DNA of 64,000 nt from Burkholderiales bacterium (GTDB taxonomy: Bacteria > Pseudomonadota > Gammaproteobacteria > Burkholderiales > Burkholderiaceae_C). Positions 28,908-38,003 of the stretch are shown here, one piece after another. The stretch is taken from NCBI GenBank assembly GCA_017307855.1, contig JAFKGD010000013.1, positions 62,001-126,000 on the forward strand, given 5' to 3'. The notes below the pieces were generated by a model. That model was not told where the DNA came from. It made no database searches and was given only the letters and a program-made list of their open reading frames with translations. The translations under genes and the position numbers were made by a program. Every line of letters begins with the position of its first letter. The first letter of the stretch is position 1.

Positions 28908-31304
28908 ATGAGTACCGAGCAGGACTTCTACGACTCCCAGATCCTGCCGCCCGAGAAGCGCGGCGTCACCTTTGCCGCCCTGTTCTTCAAGCAGCTGCAG
29001 ACCGTCAGCACGCGTATCCACGCCACCGAGAACATCGACCAGCTGATGCTGGATGCGAGCGAGGACATCTGCCGCCTCTTCAATGCGGACCGGCTCACGC
29101 TCTATGCCGTCACCGAGGACGGCGGCGCCATCATCTCGAAGGTCAAGACCGGACTGAACACGAGCCGTGCGCTGAAGCTGCCCATCAGCGCGCAGAGCCT
29201 GGCGGGCTATGTGGCCTTCAGCCGCCAGCTGCTCAACGTGGCCGACGTCTACGACGAAGCCGCACTCAAGAAGATCCATCCGACGCTCACCTTCCTCAAG
29301 GAAGTGGACAGGCGCTCGGGCTACCGCACCAAGCAGATGCTGGTGGCGCCCATCATCGAAGGCAACACGCTGCATGGCGTGCTGCAGGTCATCAACAACA
29401 AGAGCGACCTGCCTTTCGGCGAACTCGAGGTCGAGGGCGCGCAGCAGTTGTGCAAGACCCTGGCCACCGCCATCCGCCAGCGACTCTCGCGGCCCGCCGA
29501 AGCGCCCGCAGGGAGCGGCCGCGCCACCAAGTACGACGGCCTGGTCGCCGATGGCGTGATCTCGGCCGACGAGCTGCAGGCCGCGATGCTGCGCGCGCGC
29601 GAGAACTCGCTGGGCGTGGAGCAGGTGCTGATGGCGGACTACAACCTGAAGCCGGCGCAGATTGGCCCGTCGCTTTCGCGCTTCTTCGGCGTGCCTTACG
29701 AGCCGATGACCAGCACGCGTATCCGCTCCGAGGGCCTGCACGGCCAGCTCAAACGCGAGTTCGTCGAGGAACAGCGCTGGATCCCGCTGGAAGAGTCGCC
29801 CGAGGGGCTGGTGGTGATGTGCCTGGATCCGGAGGCCACCCGCGGCTCGCGCATCGTGCCGCAGGTGTTCCCGCGCCTGTCGAAGTTCGCCTACCGCGTG
29901 ACCACGCAGTACGAGTTCGACGAGACGGTGAACCAGTTGCTGGGCGGCGGCGAGGCCGGCAGTTCGATCGACCAGATGCTGGCCGATCTGAGCGATGGCC
30001 CGCTCGACGACGACTCGGGCAACGACAACTCGCTCGAATCGGCGGCGGCCGACAACGAGCTGGTCAAGTTCGTCAACAAGGTGATCGTCGACGCGTACAA
30101 CCAGCGCGTCTCGGACATCCACATCGAGCCGCTGCCCGGCAAGGCCAAGACCGGCATCCGCTTCCGCATCGATGGCTCGCTCGTGCCCTACGTGGAGGTG
30201 CCGGCGCACTTCCGCCAGGCCATGGTCACGCGCCTGAAGATCATGTGCGACCTCGACATCTCCGAGAAGCGCAGGCCGCAGGACGGCAAGATCAAGTTCA
30301 AGAAGTTCGGTCCGCTCGACATTGAGCTGCGCGTGGCCACCATCCCGTCGGCTGGCGGCGTGGAAGACGTGGTGATGCGGATCCTCGCGGCTGGTGAGCC
30401 GATTCCGCTGGACAAGCTCGGCCTCACGCCGCACAACAAGGAGCGGCTCGAATCCACCGTGAGCAAGCCCTACGGCCTGTTCTATGTGTGCGGCCCCACG
30501 GGCTCAGGCAAGACCACCACGCTGCACTCCATCCTCAAGTTCCTCAACACGCCCGACACCAAGATCTGGACGGCCGAGGACCCGGTGGAAATCACGCAGA
30601 AGGGCCTGCGCCAGGTGCAGATCAACAAGAAGGCCGGCATCGACTTCGCTCTGGTGATGCGCGCCTTCCTGCGGGCCGATCCGGACATCATCATGGTGGG
30701 CGAATCGCGCGACAAGGAAACCGTGTCGATGGGCGTGGAAGCCTCGCTGACAGGTCACCTGGTGTTCTCCACGCTGCACACCAACTCTGCCCCCGAATCC
30801 ATCACCCGCCTGCTCGACATGGGCATGGACCCCTTCAACTTCGCCGATGCCCTGCTGGGCATCCTGGCGCAGCGCCTGGCCAAGAAGCTGTGCGACTGCA
30901 AGGAGGCCTACACGCCAGACGGCGAGGAAATCAAGACTTTCCTGGCCGAATACGCCGAGGAACTGCGGCATTCCAGCGCCTGGAAGGCCGACTATCCTGG
31001 TGAAGCGCGCAAGTTGTACGACAGCTGGGTCAAGACCTATGGCGAAGGCGGCAAACTGAAGTTCTACCGCTCCCGTGGCTGCGAGAAGTGCAACAACACC
31101 GGCTACAAGGGCCGGCTGGGCCTGCACGAACTGCTGATCGCCGACGACGCCGTCAAGAAACTCATCCAGGAACGCGCCCGCGTGGCTGAAATCTTCGCCC
31201 AGTCCGTCGAAAGCGGGATGCGCACGCTGAAGATGGACGGGATGGAGAAGATCATGATGGGCCTGACCGACCTCAAGCAGGTGCGGTCGGTGTGCATCAA
31301 GTAG
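28908..31304 (+). CDS. GAF-domain GspE/PilB-type secretion or pilus ATPase
   Basis: A 798-residue hexameric-motor ATPase with an unusual N-terminus. Residues about 25-190 are a GAF domain with an NK...F...E motif (Asn164, Lys165, Phe170, Glu174). An MshEN/T2SSE-N-like domain (about 205-345) and an acidic linker follow. The ATPase core has Walker A GPTGSGKT (529-536), an Asp box around TAEDPVE, a Walker B region DPDIIMVGESRD (a Ser replaces the usual Ile) and a His box GHLVFSTLHTN. A tetracysteine zinc motif (CDC and CEKC) lies near the C-terminus. PilB/GspE proteins power pilus extension or type II secretion; two pilin genes follow, favouring pili. The GAF domain implies small-molecule control. 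Confidence 0.93.
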   Translation: MSTEQDFYDSQILPPEKRGVTFAALFFKQLQTVSTRIHATENIDQLMLDASEDICRLFNADRLTLYAVTEDGGAIISKVKTGLNTSRALKLPISAQSLAGYVAFSRQLLNVADVYDEAALKKIHPTLTFLKEVDRRSGYRTKQMLVAPIIEGNTLHGVLQVINNKSDLPFGELEVEGAQQLCKTLATAIRQRLSRPAEAPAGSGRATKYDGLVADGVISADELQAAMLRARENSLGVEQVLMADYNLKPAQIGPSLSRFFGVPYEPMTSTRIRSEGLHGQLKREFVEEQRWIPLEESPEGLVVMCLDPEATRGSRIVPQVFPRLSKFAYRVTTQYEFDETVNQLLGGGEAGSSIDQMLADLSDGPLDDDSGNDNSLESAAADNELVKFVNKVIVDAYNQRVSDIHIEPLPGKAKTGIRFRIDGSLVPYVEVPAHFRQAMVTRLKIMCDLDISEKRRPQDGKIKFKKFGPLDIELRVATIPSAGGVEDVVMRILAAGEPIPLDKLGLTPHNKERLESTVSKPYGLFYVCGPTGSGKTTTLHSILKFLNTPDTKIWTAEDPVEITQKGLRQVQINKKAGIDFALVMRAFLRADPDIIMVGESRDKETVSMGVEASLTGHLVFSTLHTNSAPESITRLLDMGMDPFNFADALLGILAQRLAKKLCDCKEAYTPDGEEIKTFLAEYAEELRHSSAWKADYPGEARKLYDSWVKTYGEGGKLKFYRSRGCEKCNNTGYKGRLGLHELLIADDAVKKLIQERARVAEIFAQSVESGMRTLKMDGMEKIMMGLTDLKQVRSVCIK

Positions 31305-31352
31305 ATAGCGAAGCCAGTCCCTAGGTTACTTTGACTGAAAGGCCAAAGCACT

Positions 31353-31368
31353 AGGCAGGAAATTTGCT
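31353..31368 (+). promoter_or_regulatory. Candidate sigma-54 promoter of first pilin
   Basis: AGGCAGGAAATTTGCT has the invariant GG and GC dinucleotides 10 bases apart and a perfect TTGCT -12 element. It lies 35 bases upstream of the GTG start, in the 98-base gap after the ATPase gene. Many pilA genes depend on RpoN. Confidence 0.6.
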
Positions 31369-31402
31369 GCAGTATCGTCATCTTAATTGACGACACCTTC
31401 TT

Positions 31403-31837
31403 GTGACCTTGCATCGTTCCCAGCAGGGGTTCACCCTGATCGAGCTGCTGATCGTCGTGTTCGTCGTCGGCGTTCTGTCGGCCGTGGCTCTGCCCGTATA
31501 TCGCGACTACACAGTACGGGCCAAGGTTTCCGAGGTCGTGTTGGCGGCATCCGCATTGCGCAGCGACGTGGCCGAGTACGCGCATGCCAATGGCACCATG
31601 CCCGGCGACAGTGAGCTCTCCGGGGTTGTGCGTGGCTCCCGCTGGGTCGCCAGCGTCATCTACTCGCGTGATCCCTCCCTCAGCACGGCAGGCGTAGTTA
31701 CAGCGACAGCACAGGGTGATCCGCATTTTGAGGGAGCCTACGTCGCTATGCGTGGATCGTTGACCCCGTCCGGGCAGGTCGATTGGCGTTGTGAGGGCAC
31801 CATTGCGGCCAAGTATCTTCCGGCGGCCTGTCGCTGA
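31403..31837 (+). CDS. Type IV pilin, paralogue 1
   Basis: A 144-residue prepilin. A short leader (MTLHRSQQG) ends at the prepilin peptidase site [10 protein letters not shown] with the conserved Glu at +5, followed by the hydrophobic N-terminal helix. The C-terminal half has two Cys residues ([16 protein letters not shown]) that would form the pilin disulfide loop. The start is a GTG. It is clearly paralogous to the next gene, sharing [23 protein letters not shown]-type residues, but diverges in the globular domain. It may be a minor or alternative pilin. It has its own sigma-54-like promoter. Confidence 0.9.
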   Translation: MTLHRSQQGFTLIELLIVVFVVGVLSAVALPVYRDYTVRAKVSEVVLAASALRSDVAEYAHANGTMPGDSELSGVVRGSRWVASVIYSRDPSLSTAGVVTATAQGDPHFEGAYVAMRGSLTPSGQVDWRCEGTIAAKYLPAACR

Positions 31838-31971
31838 AGGGCAGTCTGTGTCGGCAACGAGGTGACAAATATGTCGAAAGCGGTCGCAAGGAGAGTCGAT
31901 TTCGTCAGCGCTTTAGCAAAGAGACCGTGCGAAAGTTCTCGATTTTCATCGCCGCCATGATTCTGTCGCTC

Positions 31972-31987
31972 TGGCACAGATTCTGCT
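31972..31987 (+). promoter_or_regulatory. Candidate sigma-54 promoter of major pilin
   Basis: TGGCACAGATTCTGCT matches the sigma-54 -24/-12 consensus: TGGCAC, then GC exactly 10 bases after GG. It is 38 bases upstream of the second pilin ATG, the right distance for a short leader. RpoN-dependent pilA transcription is well known in Pseudomonas. Confidence 0.75.
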
Positions 31988-32025
31988 GAATGGCACACGG
32001 TCAACTTTCTTAACAGGAGCTCCTT

Positions 32026-32454
32026 ATGAAGCGTTCTCTCCAAAAGGGTTTCACCCTTATCGAACTGATGATTGTGGTCGCCATCATCGGTATTCTGGCT
32101 GCCGTCGCCCTGCCCGCGTATCAGGACTACACGGTTCGCGCGAAGGTGTCCGAAGTCATTCTGGCCGCGTCGGCACTGCGTACTGACGTGTCGGAGTTCG
32201 CGCAGTCAAATGGTCAGATGCCTGCCACTAACGGCCTGTCGATTTCCACCAGCGCAACGCAGTGGGTCGGTGGTGTTGGTTACGCTCAAGGCGCGGCGAG
32301 CAACATCGGTATCATCACGGCAACTGCAACGAAGGATCCGAAAATCTCGGGTGCCAACATCACCATGACGGGCACGATGAGCGACACTGGTCAAGTGACT
32401 TGGGTGTGCAGTGGCAGCATCGAAGCCAAGTACCGCCCCTCGAGCTGCAAGTAA
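32026..32454 (+). CDS. pilA: Type IV pilin, probable major subunit
   Basis: A 142-residue prepilin. The leader MKRSLQKG is cleaved before [22 protein letters not shown], the canonical class IVa N-terminus with Glu at +5. The globular domain ends with a disulfide loop ([17 protein letters not shown]). An AACAGGAG ribosome-binding site, a sigma-54-like promoter and an intrinsic terminator right after the gene make a strongly expressed single-gene unit, as expected for a major pilin. Ser residues beside the last Cys could be a glycosylation site, given the two oligosaccharyltransferase-like genes that follow. Confidence 0.95.
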   Translation: MKRSLQKGFTLIELMIVVAIIGILAAVALPAYQDYTVRAKVSEVILAASALRTDVSEFAQSNGQMPATNGLSISTSATQWVGGVGYAQGAASNIGIITATATKDPKISGANITMTGTMSDTGQVTWVCSGSIEAKYRPSSCK

Positions 32455-32471
32455 TTCTGCAGGATCGGTTT

Positions 32472-32498
32472 AAAAGGCTCCCCCTGGGAGCCTTTTTC
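32472..32498 (+). terminator. Intrinsic terminator of pilA
   Basis: AAAAGGCTCCC and GGGAGCCTTTT form a perfect stem with a 3-base loop, followed by TTC. It lies 18 bases after the pilA stop. The next gene's ribosome-binding site comes directly after it, so the downstream glycosylation genes probably depend on read-through. Confidence 0.9.
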
Positions 32499-32515
32499 TT
32501 TGGAGGTCAGAACTT

Positions 32516-34222
32516 ATGTGGCGTGGAACGCCGTCGGGCGGCGTTTTGCCCTCAACTTCTTTGGTCCTGCTGGCGGCAATTGCGGCCGGCGCATGGCTAC
32601 AGCCAAATCACTGGCTACCGTGGGTTTCCTTTCATGCAGAAGTCTGGATGGCAGTCGTGCTATGCGGCGTCTCGCTCTTCGTGCTTGCACGCACACAGGG
32701 GGCGTTGACATGGCATGGGTTGGCGGTGCTGGGGTTGTTGCTTGCCGCCGTGCCCCTGGTTCAGCTGGCAGGCGGTCTGGTACTTTCGAAAGGCCTTGCC
32801 TGGATCAATAGCGCCTATCTGCTGGGATTGTTTGCCGCGCTCATGATCGGTGCTCGCTGGGAATCAGCAGCGCCAGGTGAGCCGGTGCTGTTCGTGCTGC
32901 TGGCAGCATTCATCGCGTCATTCCTGTCGGTGGGCCTGCAACTGCATCAGTGGATGCAGCTTGATGGATTGCCGTTCTTGTCCATGGGTGGCGGGCCTTC
33001 CCGGCCTTCGGCGAACATAGGACAAGCCAACCATTTGGCCACGCTGCATCTTTGGGGGCTCCTCGCTGTTACATGGGCATGGCTGCGCGGCTACTTTGGG
33101 CCAACAGGCTTTTTCGCCTTGGCGGCTTTCCTTTTGCTGGGTATCGCTCTGACGGAGTCGCGGGCCGCGTTGCTCAATGGAGTTCTGTTGTGCGGAGTGA
33201 CGTGGCTTTATCGCCCACGTTGGCCGTCACGACGAGTAGTGTGGGCGGCCATGGGATTGGTGTTTGCCCTGCTGGTGCTGATGTTGACGCTACCCTCGTT
33301 AGGGGCTGTTATCCATTCCTTCGGCGAATCAGGCACGGCAAGACTGGCCAATCCCGCGAGTGCCAACATCCGAATCACGGCCTATACCATGCTGGTCGAC
33401 GCCGCCTTACGCCAACCCTGGTTTGGCTATGGCTGGGGACAGACTATGCTGGGGCAGTTCGCGGTCGCGCTTGACCACCCTTCGATTAATGGTGTGCTGG
33501 GAAACGCTCACAACCTGCTTATCGATCTCGTTCTGTGGCTAGGCATCCCGGGCGGACTTGCGGTAGCCATGACGTTCGCGGCCTGGCTGCTGCGATGCTT
33601 GCGCGTCCTCCGGGCCCCGGAGAACGTCGTCGTGCTGATGGCGGTGTTGGTTCTCGCCGTTCACAGCATGGTGGAGTTTCCGCTGCAGTATGGGTACTTC
33701 CTCTGGCCAGCTGGATTGCTGGTTGGCGCTCTCAATGTGCGCGCAAACTTTCCAGCAAAAACTTGGGGGCACCGTGCTCTGTTGGCAGGAATCTGTCTGG
33801 CGTGCGGAGCATTCACGCTCGCCGCCATACGAGACTACGTAGTCGCCGAGGCCAGCTTCCGCTCCTGGCGTTTCCACGTCGCGCGGATCGGCAGCGTTGC
33901 ACCCGAGCCAATCCCTTCGCTTGCGGTGCTGCCCCAGATTGAAAGCGTATTGCGCGTACCGCGTGCCGCCATCCGAAAAGGCATGACCGCCGAGGAGATC
34001 AACGACTACACCGAGGCCATGCTGGCGCTGCCCAGTCTGGCGAACATCTTCTTCCTGTCACAGGCCCTGGCCATGAACGGACGAGTTGAAGAGGCACGCC
34101 TTTGGCAGTTGCGGATGGAAGGTATCTTCAGCGCCGAACACCTCGCATTTGCCAAAGCTGACTGGCGACGCCAAGCATTGAGTACGCCGGAGATGGCAAA
34201 CCTGCCATGGGCGCATCCCTGA
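32516..34222 (+). CDS. PglL-like O-oligosaccharyltransferase (Wzy/O-antigen ligase superfamily), copy 1
   Basis: A 568-residue membrane protein with about 11-12 helices. It has the large periplasmic-loop motifs of the Wzy_C/PglL family: NIGQANHLATLHLW, ESRAALLNG, GYGWGQTM, NAHNLLIDLVLWLGIP and HSMVEFPLQYGYFLWPAGL. A soluble C-terminal segment of about 110 residues follows. PglL/PilO enzymes transfer lipid-linked glycans to pilin Ser/Thr; the position right after pilA supports this. GGAGG before the ATG sets the start. Base composition is visibly more AT-rich than in flanking housekeeping genes. Confidence 0.85.
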   Translation: MWRGTPSGGVLPSTSLVLLAAIAAGAWLQPNHWLPWVSFHAEVWMAVVLCGVSLFVLARTQGALTWHGLAVLGLLLAAVPLVQLAGGLVLSKGLAWINSAYLLGLFAALMIGARWESAAPGEPVLFVLLAAFIASFLSVGLQLHQWMQLDGLPFLSMGGGPSRPSANIGQANHLATLHLWGLLAVTWAWLRGYFGPTGFFALAAFLLLGIALTESRAALLNGVLLCGVTWLYRPRWPSRRVVWAAMGLVFALLVLMLTLPSLGAVIHSFGESGTARLANPASANIRITAYTMLVDAALRQPWFGYGWGQTMLGQFAVALDHPSINGVLGNAHNLLIDLVLWLGIPGGLAVAMTFAAWLLRCLRVLRAPENVVVLMAVLVLAVHSMVEFPLQYGYFLWPAGLLVGALNVRANFPAKTWGHRALLAGICLACGAFTLAAIRDYVVAEASFRSWRFHVARIGSVAPEPIPSLAVLPQIESVLRVPRAAIRKGMTAEEINDYTEAMLALPSLANIFFLSQALAMNGRVEEARLWQLRMEGIFSAEHLAFAKADWRRQALSTPEMANLPWAHP

Positions 34223-35829
34223 GTGTCCGCTCGGCTGCGGTCGTCGGCCTGACGGCCTGTTCCTGGGTAATTGGGTGGCGCGATGGACCGTCGCCTGTAG
34301 TGCTTCAGACGCTGACTGCTCTGGGTTGCGCAGGTTGCCTCGTGATGATGGGCGCGCCGCGCTCGTGGCATTGGAGCGCCGCAGTTATCGGTATCACTCT
34401 TGCTATGGTCGCCATCACGTTGCGTACGTACAGCAATACTGCCTCGTCGCTTGGCGTGGTAGCCGCGGTGTTCATCATGACGACGGCGGCTTCCGGTAGC
34501 GCCGGGGCGCGCGATCATCATTGGGGATCTAGCGCGCTCGCGATGGGATGGGTACTCGCGGCAGTGTTGAATGCGCTCATTGGTCACGCTCAAGCCTACG
34601 GAATAAACGGTCCGGAGTGGAGTTGGATTTCGGAGTCGACGCGACGCATCGCGACAGGAAACCTGCGCCAACCCAATCAGTTCGCGACATTGATGAATGT
34701 TGGTCTGGTTGCAGCGGTATTCGTAACGCCGAAAGTTCGGACACCGCGTGCGCTTTTAACGGTTGCATGTGTACTTCTGGTGACGAGTGCCAACGCCTTG
34801 TCGTCCTCGCGTATTGGGGCGCTCGGTCTTCTGCTGGCATGTGCGGCCTGCTGGCGTTGGACAACCCCTACTCAAATGGTTGCGCGGTTGCACCTACTCC
34901 TCGCAGCTGCCACCTACGCCACCGTGAGCATCGGAATCTACTTGTACGGCGCGATATCCGGAGCCGGACGCGGTGTGCTGGGCCGGCTTGAGGAGCATGC
35001 GCCCGAATGCCACAGCCGCCTCACCCTCTGGAGCAACGTCCTGGACCTCATCATCCAACGATCATGGACAGGTTGGGGTTGGGGCGAACTTGACTACGCC
35101 CACTTTGCCACCCGCTTCGAGGGCACGCGCTTCTGCGCCATCCTCGACAACGCGCACAACCTGCCGTTGCATCTGGCCGTCGAACTGGGTATACCCGCCG
35201 CAGTGGCGTTGATAGGTGCGATGGCATTTGTCGTGATCCGCGCCCGCCCGTGGCGCGAGACCGAACCGGCGCGACAGCTAGCGTGGCTGGTCATCGCTTT
35301 GGTGATGCTTCACAGCATGGTGGAGTACCCATTGTGGTACGGACCGTTCCAGCTCGCCATCGGTCTTGCTGCGGGAATGCTGCTGGCGCGGCCCGCAACA
35401 GCTTGCGTGACACAAGCTGCCTGGCCGGCGCATGCGCAGCGGCTGATCGGCACGCTGCTGATGGGTGCGTCCGTCTACGCTGCTTGGGACTACTGGCGCC
35501 TGAGTCAGATCTACCTGCCCAAGGAATTGCGCGCCGATGTCTACCGAGAAGACACGCTTAACAAAATTTCCTCGTCTTGGCTGTTCGCTGACCAGGTGCG
35601 GTTCGCGCGGCTTACCATCACCCCGCTCACACCTGCCAACGCCGCCTTCATGCATGAGCTGGCCGAGAAAACCCTGCACTTCTCACCCGAGCCCGCTGTG
35701 ATCGAGAAATACATCAACAGCGCCCGGCTTCTAGGCCGCGACGCCGATGCCGCTTGGGCGGAGCAACGCTATGCCGCCGCCTTCCCGGACCAGCACGCGC
35801 GCTGGAAGGCACTCAGCGCGGCGCGCTGA
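34207..35829 (+). CDS. PglL-like O-oligosaccharyltransferase, copy 2
   Basis: A 540-residue multi-pass protein with the same architecture as the preceding gene: [55 protein letters not shown] and [18 protein letters not shown]. The [13 protein letters not shown] block is the closest match to the PglL_A group. The start overlaps the end of copy 1 by 16 bases, so the two are coupled. Sequence divergence between the copies is large, arguing for old duplication or separate acquisition. AT-richer than neighbours. The 3' end overlaps convergent moaC by 17 bases. Confidence 0.83.
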   Translation: MGASLSVRSAAVVGLTACSWVIGWRDGPSPVVLQTLTALGCAGCLVMMGAPRSWHWSAAVIGITLAMVAITLRTYSNTASSLGVVAAVFIMTTAASGSAGARDHHWGSSALAMGWVLAAVLNALIGHAQAYGINGPEWSWISESTRRIATGNLRQPNQFATLMNVGLVAAVFVTPKVRTPRALLTVACVLLVTSANALSSSRIGALGLLLACAACWRWTTPTQMVARLHLLLAAATYATVSIGIYLYGAISGAGRGVLGRLEEHAPECHSRLTLWSNVLDLIIQRSWTGWGWGELDYAHFATRFEGTRFCAILDNAHNLPLHLAVELGIPAAVALIGAMAFVVIRARPWRETEPARQLAWLVIALVMLHSMVEYPLWYGPFQLAIGLAAGMLLARPATACVTQAAWPAHAQRLIGTLLMGASVYAAWDYWRLSQIYLPKELRADVYREDTLNKISSSWLFADQVRFARLTITPLTPANAAFMHELAEKTLHFSPEPAVIEKYINSARLLGRDADAAWAEQRYAAAFPDQHARWKALSAAR

Positions 35830-36307
35830 AGTAATGGCCCGAGCGGCCGCCCTCTTTCTCCAGCAGGCGCACATCATTGACCGCCATGCCGCGATCGATG
35901 GCCTTGCACATGTCGTAGATGGTGAGCAGGGCCACCTGCACGGCGGTCAGCGCTTCCATTTCGACGCCGGTGGGGCCGGTGGTCTCGACGGTGGCACGGC
36001 AGGTCACGCTGACGCCGTGCGCGTCGGTCGCCGGCGAAAGGTCGAACTCGATGCTCACCTTGGTCAGCGCCAGCGGATGGCATAGCGGAATGAGGTCGCT
36101 GGTCTTCTTGGCGCCCTGGATGCCGGCCACGCGCGCGATGCCCAGCACGTCGCCCTTCTTCGCCGTGCCCGACGCGATCACGGCCAGCGTGGCCGGCAGC
36201 ATGTCGATGCGCCCCTGCGCCACGGCCCGGCGGCGCGTAGCGGGCTTGTCGCCAACGTCCACCATGTGCGCCTGACCGTGCTCGTCGAAGTGGGTGAGGG
36301 AGCTCAT
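35813..36307 (-). CDS. moaC: Cyclic pyranopterin monophosphate synthase
   Basis: A 164-residue MoaC. Signature stretches are [63 protein letters not shown] and [13 protein letters not shown]. It converts the MoaA product to cyclic pyranopterin monophosphate in molybdenum cofactor synthesis. It stands alone here without other moa genes and is divergent from the M48 protease gene. Confidence 0.98.
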   Translation of the reverse strand: MSSLTHFDEHGQAHMVDVGDKPATRRRAVAQGRIDMLPATLAVIASGTAKKGDVLGIARVAGIQGAKKTSDLIPLCHPLALTKVSIEFDLSPATDAHGVSVTCRATVETTGPTGVEMEALTAVQVALLTIYDMCKAIDRGMAVNDVRLLEKEGGRSGHYFSAPR

Positions 36308-36419
36308 TTGAACGCTTGTGTGACGGTCTGGAATACGATTGGAAACGGAACCCGCAACTGAACTTCACGGATCGGCGGGATCATACGACGATGCTTCTCT
36401 GGAAACTGCGCCTGCGCAC

Positions 36420-38003
36420 ATGTCCGGCATGAGCCGACGGCGCCCTGCTCACAACGTGATGCCCATTCACCGAACGTCGCCCCCCCGCTGGACCCGCACC
36501 GCCTGCCTCGCGCTCGCCCTGGCGGTGGGTGCTCCCGCCGTGATGTCCCCTGCCGCCCATGCGCAGTTGCCCGGCATGGGCGACACGAATGACATGACGG
36601 TGGCTGCCGAGCGCCGCCTGGGTGATCGCATCATGCGCGAGATCTACCGCGACCCGGACTACATCGACGATCCGTTGATCGGCGAATATCTTCAGTCGAT
36701 CTGGGAGCCGCTGCGCGAGGCGGCCATCAAGCGAGGCGAACTGACGCCCGACATCCAGGAACGCTTTGCGTGGGTGGTGATGCAAGTGCGTGACCGTTCG
36801 GTCAATGCCTTTGCCCTGCCAGGCGGATACATGGGCGTGCATCTGGGCCTGGTCGGCACGGTGGCCTCGCGCGACGAACTGGCGTCGGTGATGGCGCATG
36901 AACTCAGCCACGTCACGCAGCGCCACATCGCACGCATGATGACCGAGCAGGGCCGCCAGATGCCTTGGGTGCTGGGCGCCATGATCCTGGGCGTGCTGGC
37001 GGCCGGCAAGAGTGCCGACGCGGCCAACGCCGCCATCGTCGGCGGCCAGGCGCTGGCGGTGCAGAACCAGCTCAACTTCTCTCGTGACATGGAGCGCGAG
37101 GCCGACCGCATCGGCTACGGGCTCATGGGCCAGGCCGGCTTCGATGTCTCGGGCTTCGTGACGATGTTCGAGAAACTGCAGCAGGCGTCGCGCCTCAACG
37201 ACAACGGCTCGTTCCCTTATCTGCGCAGCCATCCGCTCACCACGCAGCGGATCGCAGACATGCAACTGCGCCAGCAGCTTGATGAGAAGCGCGAGGCGCG
37301 CGTGAAGACGTCGCTGGAACATGCCGTGGTGTCGGCCCGCGCACGCATGATGGCCAATCCGTCGGTCGACGCGCTGCGCGCGGCACAGACTCAGGCGCAG
37401 GCGAGCGTCCGCGGGCCTTCGGTGGATCCGCGCGCCGCGGGCGATCTCTATGCAGCGGCATGGGCATCCATGCGCTTGCGCGAGTTCGACCGTGCGCGCG
37501 ATTTCACTTCCCGGCTGGCTTCGCTGGTGCGCGACGATGCCCGTGCATCCCGCGCGGCGCGCCTGCTGCGGGTGGAGATCGAGCTGGCCGAAGGCAATGC
37601 CCAGGCGGCACTCACCGCGCTGGGGCCTCAGGCCGATACCGCAGCACGGCCGGAGTTGTTCCTGCGCGCGCAGGCCGAATCGCGCCTCGGGCGCGCGGCC
37701 GACACCGTACCGGCCCTGCAGTCCTGGCTCGCGCGCCGGCCCGGCGACACGGCCGCCATGCAGTGGCTGGCCGGCGGCTATGCGGCGCAGGGACAGCCGC
37801 TGCGTGCCCTGCGCACCGAGGCCGAGATCCAGGTGATGCGCTACGACTATCAGGCGGCCGTGGACCGCTTCCGCGCGGCGCAGGAAATGATCCGCCGTGG
37901 CCAGGCCGGGCGCAATCCTGCCGACCACGTGGAGGCATCGATCATCGACACCCGCCTGCGCGAGGTGGAATCACTTCTTCGCGAGCAGCGCCTCGAGCGC
38001 TGA
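36420..38003 (+). CDS. bepA: M48-family zinc metalloprotease with TPR tail (BepA-like)
   Basis: A protein of about 527 residues. A basic N-terminus and a hydrophobic signal segment (TACLALALAVGAPAVMSPAAHA) direct it to the periplasm. The HExxH zinc motif is in VMAHELSHVTQRHI, and a third ligand is expected in the MEREADRIG segment. The C-terminal 200 residues are TPR-like helices (DLYAAAWASMRLREFDRARDF, ARLLRVEIELAEGNAQAALTAL). BepA degrades or assists assembly of outer-membrane proteins with the Bam machinery. The start is uncertain: ATGs at 36420 or 36459 both keep the signal peptide. The 3' end overlaps the next, convergent gene by 33 bases. Confidence 0.85.
   Translation: MSGMSRRRPAHNVMPIHRTSPPRWTRTACLALALAVGAPAVMSPAAHAQLPGMGDTNDMTVAAERRLGDRIMREIYRDPDYIDDPLIGEYLQSIWEPLREAAIKRGELTPDIQERFAWVVMQVRDRSVNAFALPGGYMGVHLGLVGTVASRDELASVMAHELSHVTQRHIARMMTEQGRQMPWVLGAMILGVLAAGKSADAANAAIVGGQALAVQNQLNFSRDMEREADRIGYGLMGQAGFDVSGFVTMFEKLQQASRLNDNGSFPYLRSHPLTTQRIADMQLRQQLDEKREARVKTSLEHAVVSARARMMANPSVDALRAAQTQAQASVRGPSVDPRAAGDLYAAAWASMRLREFDRARDFTSRLASLVRDDARASRAARLLRVEIELAEGNAQAALTALGPQADTAARPELFLRAQAESRLGRAADTVPALQSWLARRPGDTAAMQWLAGGYAAQGQPLRALRTEAEIQVMRYDYQAAVDRFRAAQEMIRRGQAGRNPADHVEASIIDTRLREVESLLREQRLER

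Noticed and set aside
31403-31837. First pilin as a pseudogene
   Set aside because: The frame is intact, with leader, cleavage site, Glu+5 and both Cys residues, and it has a good promoter candidate. It was kept as a gene.
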